64,000 nt of DNA from Bacteroidales bacterium. Lineage in GTDB: Bacteria > Bacteroidota > Bacteroidia > Bacteroidales > UBA3824. This document shows, in pieces, positions 10,101-17,857 of the stretch. How positions within the stretch are numbered: the stretch's first letter is position 1; every line of letters starts with the position of its first letter. The notes under the pieces were generated by a model. It did not search any database and was not told the origin of the DNA. It saw nothing but the letters and a program-made list of their open reading frames with translations. The stretch spans positions 1 to 64,000 of the forward strand of contig JAEDDH010000017.1 of assembly GCA_016293845.1 (NCBI GenBank), given 5' to 3'. The position numbers were made by a program, and so were the translations under genes.

Positions 10101-10312
10101 TTTCGCAGTGCGTAAAACGAGAGATTGCGCTTACGGGCTTTTGGGACAGTGTGCCCGCCCAAAATAGACTCAGGGCTGAATTGCAGAAAATCTTTCTCAG
10201 CCTCAATTTTGTACACCTGCCCAATATGGTAAAAAAATACAGCCAAATAATCACCTACGTGATGGAAACGGCAAAGACATTGCACAACAAGATAATAAAC
10301 GACAACGAATAA
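7106..10312 (+). CDS. hsdR: Type I restriction-modification system endonuclease subunit HsdR
   Basis: A 1068-residue DNA-translocating restriction subunit. The N-terminal PD-(D/E)XK nuclease shows D158 (HIIPDIVLF) and E172-x-K174 (VIEAK). The two RecA-like helicase domains follow, with Walker A TQGSGKS at 325-331, DEAH at 438-441 (MTDEAHR), motif III GFTGTP, and the second-lobe motifs LLTGFDAP and QTIARVNR. A helical C-terminal region for docking to HsdM/HsdS completes it. It is in frame and full length. It follows hsdS by 14 bp, and its stop overlaps the next start by one base (TAATG), so translation is probably coupled to the metallopeptidase. Confidence 0.95.
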   Translation: MIRSNDKQDTRGKSLKIDEYNSVEHPLMLQLHGLGWDTLELKMQQTPQESGRNSFLEVIIEPLLRTHLKKINYFLTEAQIDELIARIDSQEGNSLIENNERILNLLLNGTTVSRNEITGELSPPVRYIDFDNLGNNSFTAISQYKLAIPGTDHHIIPDIVLFVNGLPLVVIEAKSPKLPDALSEALDQLLRYSEQRGYAEEGVRKLFFYNQFVVTTCRNDAEFGTITSHHRKYCYRWSDPYPLSLDDLEHSATTPNQQQRLVAGMLTPRNLLDIIRVFTIFSITDDGHKIKIVGRYQQFRAVKKTTERLLNRATPLERGGIIWHTQGSGKSLTMLFLVREMRLHTALASWKIVFVTDRTKLQDQLFGTSANIGMTIQKAEFVNPRPQRDGHSLKELLSNTNSDMVLAMIQKFQERGDLANLGVFDTLNQSEKILIMTDEAHRSQYSILAANLDKALPNATHIGFTGTPTEKTERRYRDYIDEYTMQQSIDDGCTLKIVYQGFTNNPEIDDKKSMDKEFEDVFSDYNLAERLQILHFGSRDAYLNAEETINAKAKKMIDHYVEQIFSAGFKAQVVANCREAAVKYKQALETALKAKIEQLETDNSQMGINLNQLRQLEIAVVISGSHNDSPAVKQFTNPAYHKRQVERFKKKFGETDSRGIDGNVGILVVTDMLLTGFDAPIEQVLYLDRVIVAHNLLQTIARVNRSGPEDKDCGFIVDFVGVGNHLKKALAASDEKQDQVESGKIQDIIDSFASPQEEESDLKAAHKAIVDFFAKYGLTDYNDIDAFFDLFYDEDIRATFLNLFQDFNRKFAALLPRKEALVFLADWKTFTEIYVLVQQHFRDDRFSMKGIPRKLQAIADKYLKSKGINEKVKPIVITSPDFKNKVVNPRKRTKTKAAAVEHAIREYINVEIDDPTLQETFSQMLAKIFEDFKDNWNKIFEELEKLRAKIRQQESEPTYGLRRKSQMPFFRIFRRELLDNKEQLSDDEVSFMVSLTQEISQCVKREIALTGFWDSVPAQNRLRAELQKIFLSLNFVHLPNMVKKYSQIITYVMETAKTLHNKIINDNE

Positions 10313-10980
10313 TGGAATACACAATCAAACGCAGCAACCGCAAAACCTTGTGTATTGCGATAGAACGCGACCGCAGAGTGGTGGTGCAAGCACCGTTTTC
10401 GCTCTCCGACGGCGACATAGACCGTTTGGTAGAAAAAAAGCGTGATTTGATTTTGAAAAAAATCAACAACCCCCAAAAATACCCGCAACATCCTCTGCCC
10501 AAAGAATTTGTCTCGGGCGAAGGAATGATGTTTTTGGGCAAACTCTACCGTCTCGAAATCGTTGATGATTTGGATACCGAACTCGAATTCGACAATATAT
10601 TCCGAATCTCGCGGCACAATCAGTCGAAAGCGCACACGGTTTTCAAAGAATGGTACCGCCGACAGGCAGAAAAAATCATTTCGCCGATAGCCGAAAAATT
10701 TGCCAAGCAACTCGGCGTCCGCTTCAACCAATGCAAAGTAAGCGAAATGAAATACCGTTGGGGGTCGTGCACCGTATCGGGCAACCTCAACTTTAATTGG
10801 CGCATCATCAAAGCCCCAGTATCGGTTATCAATTACATAATAGTTCACGAACTTGCACATCTTCGCGAATCCAACCACACCCCTGAATTTTGGAACATCG
10901 TCTCCATCCAAGAGCCCCATTACCAACAAGCCAAACAATGGCTCAAAGACCACGGCAATCAGTTGGAGATAGATTTTTAA
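10312..10980 (+). CDS. YgjP/SprT-like zinc metallopeptidase of the restriction operon
   Basis: A 222-residue member of the YgjP-like (DUF45) M48-related metallopeptidase family. The zinc site HELAHLRESNHTPEFW (HExxH plus downstream H) lies near residues 183-198. The preceding MKYRWGSCTVSGNLNFNW block is the conserved family motif. Members of this family often sit in type I restriction operons, where their role (for example, turnover of the restriction subunit) is not established. Its ATG overlaps the hsdR stop by one base, so it belongs to the same operon. It ends 68 bp before the next gene. Confidence 0.88.
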   Translation: MEYTIKRSNRKTLCIAIERDRRVVVQAPFSLSDGDIDRLVEKKRDLILKKINNPQKYPQHPLPKEFVSGEGMMFLGKLYRLEIVDDLDTELEFDNIFRISRHNQSKAHTVFKEWYRRQAEKIISPIAEKFAKQLGVRFNQCKVSEMKYRWGSCTVSGNLNFNWRIIKAPVSVINYIIVHELAHLRESNHTPEFWNIVSIQEPHYQQAKQWLKDHGNQLEIDF

Positions 10981-11048
10981 AAATTAACAATAATTAATGT
11001 TGCTTTGCTCAAAAAAAACTTACATTTGCATTGGTTAATCAAGATTCT

Positions 11049-13208
11049 ATGACACAAGAGTATCCACAATTTGAAAGGGCGACAGGCATATACTACAAGA
11101 ACGAAGTGAAGACAATCAAGAAATCAGGGTCGGCATTTCAGTTCCTGTACGAAGCCTTTATGAATGCTTGGGAGGCGATAGTAGAAAAGTTTACTCCCGA
11201 ACATATCAATTTGGGAACTATTAATATCAACCTGTACCGCAACGGCAATCTTGCAAGTCAAAACAATGGTATATACGATTTTGTAAAATTTGAAGTTGTG
11301 GATAATGGCATAGGCATCAACGACACCAATTACAACCGTTTGCTCAACCTTAGGGACGACAGTAAAAAAATGTCCAACAAAGGCACAGGACGAATACAAT
11401 ACATCCATTTTTTTGACCACACATACATCGACAGCGTTTTCAAAAAAGGAAACGACACCCTTGAAAGAATACAAATCACACTCTCCAAAAACGATGCTTT
11501 TTTGTCGCACAACGCCATTATACGTTTAGACAAGCGCGAAGAATGTGATGGTTGCGATACAGGCACAACGGTTACTTTTGAGACTCCGTTGGTTGAAAAA
11601 GACAAAAATAATTATTCCACGATAACATTAGACGATTTGCGGAAAGAGTTTGTAAAGCATTTTCTTTCATTATTTTGTGAAAACAAGGCGAAATTACCCA
11701 AAATACAAATTTCAAGTTTTATCAACAATGAAGAAAAGGAGAAATTCTTAATTGGCAGCGATGATATTCCCACGCCCGACAAAGACGAAACACTTGAAAT
11801 TGCATATAGCAAATTAGACGAGAAACAAAAAATAGTACCAAGCGAACGTAAAGAAGTTTTCAACCTAAAAGCCTTTCGTCTACCGCAAAATGAGTTGAGC
11901 AGCAATGCTATTTATTTGGTCAGCAAAGGCTCTACGGGTGTATCTATTGACCTTAATAATTTAAGAAAAGACGACCAAATAGACGGCAAACGTTATATGT
12001 TCCTATTGTCGGGCAATTACCTTGACGACAGGGACAGAGACGAGCGCGGTAATCTTGAATTGGTTGATAGCAAGGATTTTAAAAAGCAGACCGAAGGAAA
12101 TCTTTTCCCTGAGGAAGTGATACTCAAAGATACAATTAAAGATGAAACCAACGGCAAAATCAGCCAATTGTATGAGGAGTTGGAGTTGAAAAATCAGGAA
12201 AAGAACAAAAACATAGACGAGTTGAAACGGATGTTTTTGCTGAACGACAAAACCGTGGAAGCCATTCGTTCAAAAATAAAAAACACCGACGATGACGAGA
12301 GTATTTTGAAAATCATCTACAAGGCAGACAGCGAATTAGAAGCCGAACAGGATAGCAAAATCAAGGAACAAATCGACGAACTAAAACTCTTAACACCAGA
12401 CAAGTCAGAGCATTATCAAACCGAACTCAAACAAAAAGTTGAGGATTTTGTATCGGTTATTCCCTTGCAAAACAGAACAGCGTTAAGCAAATATGTTGCA
12501 AGGCGAAAACTTATTCTTGAACTTTTTGGACAGATATTGACCGCCGAGTTAGAATCTGTAAAGAATGGCAAAAAACAGCGGATAGACGAAAAACTGTTGC
12601 ACAACTTAATTTTTCAGCAAAGCACAGAATCTTCCAACCCCGAAGATAATGATTTGTGGCTTATAAACGAGGATTTCATATACTTCAAAGGCTTTTCTGA
12701 GTTTAAATTAGACGATGTGAAAATTGGTGAAGACTATCTGTTTAAGCGTGAGACCGAAATGACCGAAGAAGAGTTGGAATACAAACACAAATGTAACAGA
12801 GACGCGGGAGACAGGCGTCCTGATATATTGATATTTCCGCAAGAGGGCAAATGTATTATCATTGAGTTCAAAGCGCCTGATGTAAATGTTTCAGAGCATT
12901 TGAATCAAATAAATCGGTATGCCACATTAATAAACAATTTGTCAAGTGATAATATGAGGATAACTACATTTTATGGTTACCTTATAGGCGAAAATATTGA
13001 CACTGACGATGTTATGGATGCAGATTCTGATTTCAAATCGGCAGGTACTTTAAACTTTCTGTTTAGGTCTCATAAATATGTTAACGGCAAATTTGGCAGG
13101 GAAAAAGGTTCGTTGTACACCGAAGTTATAAAGTATTCCGAACTGTTAGAACGCGCCAAACTCCGCAATCAAATTTTCATAGACAAGTTGACAAAAAAAA
13201 GTGAATAG
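11049..13208 (+). CDS. GHKL-type ATPase fused to a PD-(D/E)XK nuclease domain (putative defence protein)
   Basis: A 719-residue protein. The ATG at 11049 is preferred over an in-frame TTG at 11031. The N-terminal HSP90/MutL-like ATP-binding fold shows the N box (E35...N39 in LYEAFMNAWEA), the G1 box DNGIG at 85-89 and the G2-like KGTGR at 111-115. A helical, partly coiled-coil middle (about 340-540) follows. The C-terminus reads RRPDILIF...IIIEFKAPD, giving D592 and E606-x-K608 of a PD-(D/E)XK nuclease, then a Gln/Tyr helix (HLNQINRYATLI). The nuclease block resembles the Shedu/DUF4263 type, but that assignment is inference. It sits immediately downstream of the restriction operon on the same strand and is more AT-rich than hsdM/hsdR. 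A role as an ATP-gated nuclease in phage defence is inferred. Confidence 0.75.
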   Translation: MTQEYPQFERATGIYYKNEVKTIKKSGSAFQFLYEAFMNAWEAIVEKFTPEHINLGTININLYRNGNLASQNNGIYDFVKFEVVDNGIGINDTNYNRLLNLRDDSKKMSNKGTGRIQYIHFFDHTYIDSVFKKGNDTLERIQITLSKNDAFLSHNAIIRLDKREECDGCDTGTTVTFETPLVEKDKNNYSTITLDDLRKEFVKHFLSLFCENKAKLPKIQISSFINNEEKEKFLIGSDDIPTPDKDETLEIAYSKLDEKQKIVPSERKEVFNLKAFRLPQNELSSNAIYLVSKGSTGVSIDLNNLRKDDQIDGKRYMFLLSGNYLDDRDRDERGNLELVDSKDFKKQTEGNLFPEEVILKDTIKDETNGKISQLYEELELKNQEKNKNIDELKRMFLLNDKTVEAIRSKIKNTDDDESILKIIYKADSELEAEQDSKIKEQIDELKLLTPDKSEHYQTELKQKVEDFVSVIPLQNRTALSKYVARRKLILELFGQILTAELESVKNGKKQRIDEKLLHNLIFQQSTESSNPEDNDLWLINEDFIYFKGFSEFKLDDVKIGEDYLFKRETEMTEEELEYKHKCNRDAGDRRPDILIFPQEGKCIIIEFKAPDVNVSEHLNQINRYATLINNLSSDNMRITTFYGYLIGENIDTDDVMDADSDFKSAGTLNFLFRSHKYVNGKFGREKGSLYTEVIKYSELLERAKLRNQIFIDKLTKKSE

Positions 13209-13381
13209 TAAACACACAACAAATGTAATAATATACAACGACATACTAATAAGATAATCATTCGAAGCTGTTCAGGTAGCGGCAAAATCATCCTCCACTT
13301 CTCCGCAATTCTCTGATAATCTTTACATACCACTCCATCTTATCCCCCCTAAAAAATTTTGTGTAAAAAAATTACAAAAAA

Positions 13382-13415
13382 CTTGTTAACTTAAATTCTT
13401 TTTTTCTTAAATTTG
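13382..13415 (+). promoter_or_regulatory. Promoter for atpDC
   Basis: A -33-like CTTG at 13382-13385 and a -7 box TAAATTTG at 13408-13415 are separated by 22 bp, close to the Bacteroidota consensus. The atpD ATG lies 42 bp downstream. The gap from 13209 shows no other feature apart from AT-rich sequence. Confidence 0.5.
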
Positions 13416-13457
13416 TGGATAACAATTTTTGACAAAGAAACTAAAAAACATATCCCA

Positions 13458-14966
13458 ATGCAGAACAACTATGGTGAAATAGTACAAGTTATCGGTCCGG
13501 TGGTGGATGTAAGTTTCGAGAAATCAGGAGCAGCACTGCCTGCTATAATGGATGCACTCGAACTTACCCGCGACAACGGCGAAAAACTTATCATCGAATG
13601 TCAGCAGCATATCGGAGAACATACCATACGCACTATCGCTATGGACTCTACCGACGGCCTGCACAGGGGAATGAGGGCAATACCCCTCGGAAGCCCCATC
13701 AAAATGCCCGTGGGCGAGCAAATCAAAGGCCGCCTGATGAACGTGGTGGGCGAACCTATCGACGGTCTTGCAGCGTTAGGCAAAGAAAACGGATACCCCA
13801 TTCACCGCGAAGCACCTAAGTACAAAGAACTTACTACCGAAACCGAGGTACTTTACACTGGTATCAAGGTTATCGACCTGATTGAGCCTTATGCAAAAGG
13901 TGGTAAAATCGGTCTGCTCGGCGGCGCAGGCGTAGGCAAAACGGTGTTGATTATGGAGTTGATCAACAACATCGCAAAAGCCTATTCGGGACTTTCGGTG
14001 TTTGCCGGCGTAGGCGAGCGCACTCGTGAAGGCAACGACCTCTTGCGCGAAATGCTCGAATCGAGCGTTATGAGTTACGGCCCCAAATTTATGGAAGATA
14101 TGGAAAAAGGCGGTTGGGACCTTACCAAAGTAGATCCCGAAGCCGTTAAAAACTCCAAAGTATCGATGGTGTTTGGTCAGATGAACGAACCCCCGGGAGC
14201 ACGTGCACGCGTGGCACTTTCGGGACTTACCGTTGCCGAATACTTCCGCGATGGCGACCAAAAAGGCAAAGGAAACGATATTCTACTCTTTATAGACAAC
14301 ATCTTCCGCTTTACACAGGCGGGTTCTGAGGTATCGGCACTTTTGGGACGTATGCCCTCGGCGGTAGGATACCAACCCACGCTTTCGAGCGAAATGGGCG
14401 CAATGCAGGAACGTATCACATCTACCAAACACGGTTCAATCACCTCGGTACAAGCCATCTACGTGCCTGCCGACGACCTCACCGACCCCGCACCGGCTAC
14501 CACATTCAGCCACTTGGACGCTACCACGGTGCTCAGCCGTAAAATCGCATCGCTCGGCATCTACCCCGCAGTAGACCCGCTCGACAGTACTTCGCGAATC
14601 CTTACACCCGAAATCGTTGGTGCAGCACACTACAACACAGCGCAGAGGGTTAAACAGATTCTCCAACGATACAACGAGTTGCAGGATATCATCAACATTC
14701 TTGGTATGGAAGAACTCTCCGACGAAGACAAACTCACCGTTAGCCGTGCCCGTCGTGTACAGAGATTCCTTTCGCAGCCGTTCCACGTTGCCGAACAGTT
14801 TACAGGTCTCAAAGGCAAACTTATCCCGATTGAAGACACCATCAAAGGCTTCAATATGATAATGGACGGCGAAGTAGACCAATATCCCGAAGCAGCGTTC
14901 CACCTTGTAGGAACAATAGAAGAAGCCATCGAAAAAGGCGAAAAACTTTTGAAAGAATCAAAATAA
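13458..14966 (+). CDS. atpD: F0F1 ATP synthase subunit beta
   Basis: The catalytic beta subunit of the F1 sector makes ATP at the alpha/beta interfaces. The start is placed at the ATG at 13458 (MQNNYGEIVQVIGPVVDV), giving 502 residues, the usual family length; the open frame extends to a TTG at 13413 without similarity. Visible motifs: Walker A GGAGVGKTV (about 158-166), GERTREGNDL, LLFIDNIFRFTQAGSEVSALLGRMPSAVGYQ (split by the catalytic elements), and DDLTDPAPATTF. It is followed 11 bp later by atpC. The other ATP synthase genes are absent from this window, so the operon is split, as in a number of Bacteroidota. Confidence 0.97.
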   Translation: MQNNYGEIVQVIGPVVDVSFEKSGAALPAIMDALELTRDNGEKLIIECQQHIGEHTIRTIAMDSTDGLHRGMRAIPLGSPIKMPVGEQIKGRLMNVVGEPIDGLAALGKENGYPIHREAPKYKELTTETEVLYTGIKVIDLIEPYAKGGKIGLLGGAGVGKTVLIMELINNIAKAYSGLSVFAGVGERTREGNDLLREMLESSVMSYGPKFMEDMEKGGWDLTKVDPEAVKNSKVSMVFGQMNEPPGARARVALSGLTVAEYFRDGDQKGKGNDILLFIDNIFRFTQAGSEVSALLGRMPSAVGYQPTLSSEMGAMQERITSTKHGSITSVQAIYVPADDLTDPAPATTFSHLDATTVLSRKIASLGIYPAVDPLDSTSRILTPEIVGAAHYNTAQRVKQILQRYNELQDIINILGMEELSDEDKLTVSRARRVQRFLSQPFHVAEQFTGLKGKLIPIEDTIKGFNMIMDGEVDQYPEAAFHLVGTIEEAIEKGEKLLKESK

Positions 14967-14977
14967 ACGTCTGAAAG

Positions 14978-15211
14978 ATGAAAGTAGAAATAATTTCACC
15001 CGACAAGCAAATCTACTCCGGCGAGGCCACATTAGTAAGTCTTCCGGGTACAAAAGGCTCGTTTGAGATAGAGCAAAACCACGCCGCCATAATCTCCACC
15101 CTCGAAAAGGGCAAGATCAAAATCAAAAACGGCGACAAAGAAGAGTTTTACGAAATCTCTGGCGGACTTGTGGAGTGCAGAAAAAATCAGATAAATATTT
15201 TGGTATCGTAA
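14978..15211 (+). CDS. atpC: F0F1 ATP synthase subunit epsilon (short form)
   Basis: This 77-residue protein covers only the N-terminal beta-sandwich of epsilon (MKVEIISPDKQIYSGEA..., then GLVECRKNQINILVS). The C-terminal two-helix regulatory domain found in E. coli epsilon (about 139 residues) is missing. Short epsilon subunits of this kind are common in Bacteroidales, so this is probably natural rather than truncated. Loss of the helices implies that epsilon-mediated inhibition of ATP hydrolysis is absent. It is cotranscribed with atpD and ends before a clear terminator. Confidence 0.93.
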   Translation: MKVEIISPDKQIYSGEATLVSLPGTKGSFEIEQNHAAIISTLEKGKIKIKNGDKEEFYEISGGLVECRKNQINILVS

Positions 15212-15239
15212 GGTCTAAAATACGGTATAATAAAAAAAG

Positions 15240-15275
15240 GTGTCCTGCGGTTTTATCAATTGTAGGACACTTTTT
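15240..15275 (+). terminator. Intrinsic terminator after atpC
   Basis: Stem arms GTGTCCT (15240-15246) and AGGACAC (15264-15270) enclose a 17-nt loop and are followed by TTTTTAT. It closes the atpDC operon. Confidence 0.8.
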
Positions 15276-15291
15276 ATAATTATAAACATCA

Positions 15292-15516
15292 ATGACAAAA
15301 GAGGCACAAAATAAAATCACATATATTGTATATTGTGTAGAAGGTATAGCAGACAAATATGGTATGTCGGCCGCCGATGCTTTTTCGTATCTCGACAAAT
15401 ACCAAGGATTAACTTTCTTAGACGACTGTTACGAGGCGGAACACCAACTCCCGCTCAGTCAAACAATTACAGATTTATCCACAATTTGCCAACGAAACGG
15501 GGGACATTTGCTATGA
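15292..15516 (+). CDS. DUF3791 domain-containing protein
   Basis: A 74-residue acidic, mostly helical protein matching the DUF3791 pattern (KITYIVYCVEGIADKYGMS..., then FLDDCYEAEHQL and DLSTICQRNG). Its stop overlaps the next start in an ATGA tetrad (15513-15516), indicating translational coupling to the DUF3990 gene. DUF3791 genes regularly accompany DUF3990 genes in Bacteroidales and Firmicutes. A role as antitoxin, immunity partner or targeting subunit is inference only. It begins 22 bp after the atpC terminator. Confidence 0.75.
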   Translation: MTKEAQNKITYIVYCVEGIADKYGMSAADAFSYLDKYQGLTFLDDCYEAEHQLPLSQTITDLSTICQRNGGHLL

Positions 15517-15998
15517 TTATTCATCTCTATCACGGGTCAAATACCAAAATACAATCCATTGATTTAACCAAAGGATTGATAGATAAAGATTTTGGCAAAG
15601 GCTTTTATCTAACAGACATTTATTCGCAGGCCCAAGATATGGCATTAAGAAAAACACGGATTGAAGGCGTAGGTAGTCCAAGTATTACGAGTTATATTTT
15701 TGATAATAAGGTATTTGATGATAAAAATTTTAGAATAAAGATTTTTTCTGATACGCCTTCGGCTGAATGGGCAAAATTTATAAATCAAAACCGAAATGCA
15801 TCAAAAACAGGGTACCACCACAACTACGACATTGTAGTAGGTCCTGTGGCAGACGATGGTGTTGCATTTCAATTAGAAAGATACAACGAAGGTGTCATCA
15901 GTATGCGTACCCTAATTAAAGAGTTGACATATAAAAAGTTAAACAAACAATACTTTTTTGGGACAGAAAAAGCAATCAATACATTACAAAGGATATGA
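15513..15998 (+). CDS. DUF3990 protein, ADP-ribosyltransferase-like
   Basis: A 161-residue protein; the ATG at 15513 is chosen because it overlaps the upstream stop. It carries the landmarks of the DUF3990 family, which I place in the ADP-ribosyltransferase fold: YHGS with H7, GKGFYLT with Y32, and a terminal QYFFGTEKAI with E152. Together these give an H-Y-E type catalytic triad. A central YDIVVGPVADDGVAFQL block is also family-typical. No signal peptide is seen, so an intracellular target is likely. The 3' end overlaps the following small gene by ATGA. A toxin role is plausible from fold and layout, but unproven. Confidence 0.75.
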   Translation: MIIHLYHGSNTKIQSIDLTKGLIDKDFGKGFYLTDIYSQAQDMALRKTRIEGVGSPSITSYIFDNKVFDDKNFRIKIFSDTPSAEWAKFINQNRNASKTGYHHNYDIVVGPVADDGVAFQLERYNEGVISMRTLIKELTYKKLNKQYFFGTEKAINTLQRI

Positions 15999-16210
15999 AT
16001 ACAGAAACAAAATTTTTACTCAATACATTAACCAAAAATCTAATTATCAGAGTTATGGAGGAATATCAATATCCTCTACTTGAAGCGATGCGCAAGGTAT
16101 ACAATTCAGCCACTTACAAAAAAATCTTGGACTTAGAAACAGGGCTCTATTACCAAAGCGCAGGATATAACTTTGAGATGCTGCAAAAGGAGTTGGGATT
16201 GAGTAAATAA
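15995..16210 (+). CDS. Small helical protein of the DUF3791/DUF3990 cassette
   Basis: A 71-residue protein starting inside the DUF3990 stop (ATGA at 15995-15998). It has no signal peptide and looks all-helical (LIIRVMEEYQYPLLEAMRKV, then TYKKILDLETGLYYQS). I do not recognise a named family with certainty. Its conserved position after DUF3990 suggests a third component, for example a neutralising partner. Confidence 0.6.
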   Translation: MNTETKFLLNTLTKNLIIRVMEEYQYPLLEAMRKVYNSATYKKILDLETGLYYQSAGYNFEMLQKELGLSK

Positions 16211-16248
16211 AAAAACACCCCGACCATTTTGGAACAGTCGGGGGTGTT
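16206..16248 (-). terminator. Intrinsic terminator for the minus-strand gene at 16267-16893
   Basis: Arms AACACCCCGAC (16214-16224) and GTCGGGGGTGTT (16237-16248) form a strong GC-rich hairpin. The A-run at 16206-16215 gives a T-tract when read on the minus strand. It lies between convergent genes and may block both directions. Confidence 0.8.
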
Positions 16249-16266
16249 AAGTAATAATGGATATGA

Positions 16267-16893
16267 TTACTTCTTTACTATACCTCTGATTTGGTTAACC
16301 ATTTCCATATACGCAAACGCGAGGCGAGAACGGTCTTGCAGAGAACCTGTACCCTTCACAAAAGCACGGAGCACACATTCGGTCTCGCCTGTGGACAGAT
16401 TTATTATCTCAATGCTGCCATCGAAGATTGCGCCGCCGCTCTTGGGCATAGCCATTGGGTTAACAAACGAGTTCATATTGCCCCAATCAAGACGATCGAC
16501 ATGAATTAGCATCTTGTAGTCCTTGCCTTGCTGATTATACTCCGAACTGGACTCAAAGTAGAGCGCATTGTACTTCTTGGATACTCTTTGGTTAAAAAAC
16601 GAAGCGAAAAGACCTTCTGCGTATTGGTGGTCTTTTGGCCAATCCCTCACAAAGTCGTCGCCACGTTGTTTGAGATACTCGTCTAAGGTCATAGCCTCAG
16701 TGTAATCCTTGCCGTTGTGCTTAAATTCAACTATCTGTGTATTAGAATAATCCCATTCCATACAGACGGTCTTGTGCTGTTTGATAACAGATGCGCTACC
16801 GCTTTCTACAACCATATAGTTCTTTTGGGCATAAACGCCTGTGGTTAAAACTGTTAGCAATAATGCAGTGATAAATGAATATAACGGTCTCAT
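16267..16893 (-). CDS. Secreted protein of unknown function
   Basis: A 208-residue protein with a Sec signal peptide (MRPLYSFITALLLTVLTTGVYAQ, predicted cleavage after the Ala of YAQ) and no transmembrane segment afterwards. The mature part is mixed alpha/beta with GNMNSFVNPMAMPKSGGAIF and IIDLSTGE-like (IINLSTGETECVLRAFVKG) segments near the C-terminus. I do not recognise the family with certainty; it looks like a small periplasmic protein of the type often found next to outer-membrane lipoproteins. It is followed by a strong terminator and lies 13 bp downstream of the Bor-like/barrel gene on the same strand. Confidence 0.7.
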   Translation of the reverse strand: MRPLYSFITALLLTVLTTGVYAQKNYMVVESGSASVIKQHKTVCMEWDYSNTQIVEFKHNGKDYTEAMTLDEYLKQRGDDFVRDWPKDHQYAEGLFASFFNQRVSKKYNALYFESSSEYNQQGKDYKMLIHVDRLDWGNMNSFVNPMAMPKSGGAIFDGSIEIINLSTGETECVLRAFVKGTGSLQDRSRLAFAYMEMVNQIRGIVKK

Positions 16894-16906
16894 AATTTTA
16901 TACTTT

Positions 16907-17845
16907 TTAATCGCGGTTCATAACTTTTCTAACTTTTTCGGCGGCTTTTGTGTGGAGACCTGCACCGATGGGGAGGGTGTGGGTGAAGTTCAATGCTGTA
17001 TATGGATATGAAGCATTTATCTTTTCTGGGTAACCCCAATAACTATACTGTGAATTATATTCTTTGTACTCATCGGTCATTTTTATATTTCCAGCAGCCA
17101 TATTATACCCCACTTTCCACGTTATGTAACAATTACTGCCGCAACGAAATGACAAGCCAACATATGGAAGAAGAAACATTTGTGTTTGGCTATAACCATA
17201 AAGTGAAGGTCTATTATAACCTTCTTGATAATCCGAAAGATTTATGGTTTGCCATCCCAAATATCCTCCGACAACAGGAGAAAATCCTTTATTCCACGGA
17301 CGTATTTGAGCACTGCAAAAAATCTTGTACATACCGGTAGTATTTTCTATATGGTTAACTATCGAAAGATCTTTTGACCAAAAATACCCAAGCCAATATC
17401 CAAAACCAATGCTATAACGCTTTGCAAATTTATACGAAACGGCAACCGACCCCCCAACTGTCCATCCTCCTTCAAGTTCATACTGTAATCCATTATTTAT
17501 CACTGGTTTGGGTTCTTGGGGCTTATATCCCTCAGAAACCAAGCCATACACCTTTATAGTCTTCATTGAAAATAAGTTGCCTGTACACATCGAAACAAGC
17601 ATATCAAGTGCATTGTACTTGGTGGTAATTTGGCAGTTTCCCGACGGCGGTGTTTCTGCGTGTTTCAATCCCAATGGCACAAGGTTAGAAACTGCGTAAC
17701 ATTGTTTTGTCTTGGATACGAGGGCAACATTTGTATCTCCGTTGTCGGTTAGTTTGTTAAAGTCGCCAATGGTTGTGCGGGTAGCAAAGCATGACGACAA
17801 GAGTACAGCAACAACCGCCATAAATAAAAATTGTATCTTTTTCAT
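16907..17845 (-). CDS. Bor-like lipoprotein domain fused to a predicted outer-membrane beta-barrel
   Basis: A 312-residue lipoprotein with lipobox LSSC near residue 19. The first about 100 residues share a pattern with the adjacent 117-residue protein: TTIGDFNKLTDNG..., PPSGNCQITTKYNALDML, GNLFSMKTIKVYG. This resembles phage/plasmid Bor lipoproteins. The rest (about 120-312) has alternating aromatic/hydrophobic strands (YSIGFGYWLGYFW, NCYITWKVGYN, TALNFTHTLPIGAGL), typical of a small outer-membrane barrel. Domain fusion after duplication of the neighbouring gene is the simplest reading. Function is unknown; surface or serum-resistance roles are only suggested by Bor. Confidence 0.65.
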   Translation of the reverse strand: MKKIQFLFMAVVAVLLSSCFATRTTIGDFNKLTDNGDTNVALVSKTKQCYAVSNLVPLGLKHAETPPSGNCQITTKYNALDMLVSMCTGNLFSMKTIKVYGLVSEGYKPQEPKPVINNGLQYELEGGWTVGGSVAVSYKFAKRYSIGFGYWLGYFWSKDLSIVNHIENTTGMYKIFCSAQIRPWNKGFSPVVGGYLGWQTINLSDYQEGYNRPSLYGYSQTQMFLLPYVGLSFRCGSNCYITWKVGYNMAAGNIKMTDEYKEYNSQYSYWGYPEKINASYPYTALNFTHTLPIGAGLHTKAAEKVRKVMNRD

Positions 17846-17857
17846 TTTCAGTTGGTT

